Positions 32,693 to 32,798 of a stretch of DNA of 32,798 nucleotides are shown piece after piece. The stretch spans positions 1-32,798 of the forward strand of contig JAFYWB010000038.1 of NCBI GenBank assembly GCA_017549025.1, read 5' to 3'. Source of the DNA: Treponema sp. (GTDB lineage: Bacteria; Spirochaetota; Spirochaetia; Treponematales; Treponemataceae). Within the stretch, counting starts at the first letter, position 1, and the number at the start of each line of letters is the position of its first letter. The notes beneath the pieces were generated by a model that was not told the DNA's origin, did not search any database, and saw nothing but the letters and a program-made list of their open reading frames with translations. A program made the translations under genes and the position numbers.

Positions 32693-32798
32693 ATGGAAAT
32701 TGATTTACCAGAATCTGTTCTGGAAGAATTACAAAAAGTGTGGAAGCGGGAGTGGGAAAAGCTTACTTTAGCTGACGATTTTATTTTTAGTCGCATTA
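32693..32798 (+). CDS. Rpn-type PD-(D/E)XK nuclease/putative transposase family protein, N-terminus (cut by window edge)
   Basis: Only 35 codons are visible. GGAGG lies 5 nt before ATG 32693. After a charged helix (ESVLEELQKVWKREWEKL) comes LTLADDFIFSRI, which matches the N-terminal signature of the Rpn/PDDEXK_2 family, proteins usually annotated as recombination-promoting nucleases or putative transposases and often present in many copies per genome. The catalytic residues are beyond the edge, so the assignment rests on this short motif. Confidence 0.6.
   Translation, partial: MEIDLPESVLEELQKVWKREWEKLTLADDFIFSRI

Noticed and set aside
32592-32769. Plus-strand frame with TATACT 7 nt before ATG 32592
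   Set aside because: It runs through a terminator hairpin, a -10 box and the ribosome site of the next gene, and overlaps the Rpn-type frame. Probably chance.

Overview
This window looks like a chromosomal segment of a spirochete of the Treponema group. The FabV/Ter reductase closely resembles the well-known Treponema denticola trans-2-enoyl-CoA reductase. Three predicted lipoproteins have loose, spirochete-type lipoboxes. There are two chemotaxis receptors and a fliS/flgN-like flagellar pair. The species cannot be fixed from the sequence alone. No rRNA, tRNA, CRISPR array or complete insertion sequence was seen.

Layout. 1-504 (-): N-terminus of a chemotaxis receptor running off the left edge. 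505-5092 (+): a lipid block with an acyl-CoA synthetase, fabF and fabV; a perfect TTGACA promoter lies inside three contiguous 9-bp TGACA-type repeats. 5221-8760 (-): proline operon proA-proB-proC headed by an unknown 188-aa protein. 8870-13287 (+): parA-parB, a 50-aa YqaE/Pmp3 membrane peptide, a beta-helix lipoprotein and an orphan rmlD. 13353-15645: a divergent XRE repressor and lipoprotein sharing a 35-bp palindrome. 15676-20185 (-): an FAD oxidoreductase, and separately the clpS-clpA adaptor/unfoldase pair. 20319-25039 (-): a complete chemotaxis receptor and an 869-aa lipoprotein. 25139-27256 (+): a dGTPase-like HD protein, then an ACT protein, a small unknown protein and a DUF4160 protein. 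27314-29320 (-): ftsH. 29449-30373 (+): fliS and flgN-like, behind a sigma-28-like promoter. 30521-32341 (-): aspS. 32380-32798: a GC-rich 176-nt stem-loop element, a plus-strand terminator and the start of an Rpn-type nuclease gene running off the right edge.

Cross-cutting observations. Operon-leading genes fall into two classes. One class has a clear Shine-Dalgarno site. In the other, about eight genes have no good Shine-Dalgarno and a -10-like hexamer only 6-7 nt before the start codon, which suggests leaderless mRNAs. Convergent units are separated by good intrinsic terminators. Flagellar and chemotaxis genes carry sigma-28-like promoters, and the complete receptor ends in a CheR/CheB-docking-type pentapeptide.

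The least explained item is the stem-loop element at 32380-32555. It has 20-nt arms with one mismatch, is about 62% GC, and is followed on the plus strand by a terminator that no annotated gene needs. It may be a non-coding RNA or a dispersed palindromic repeat.
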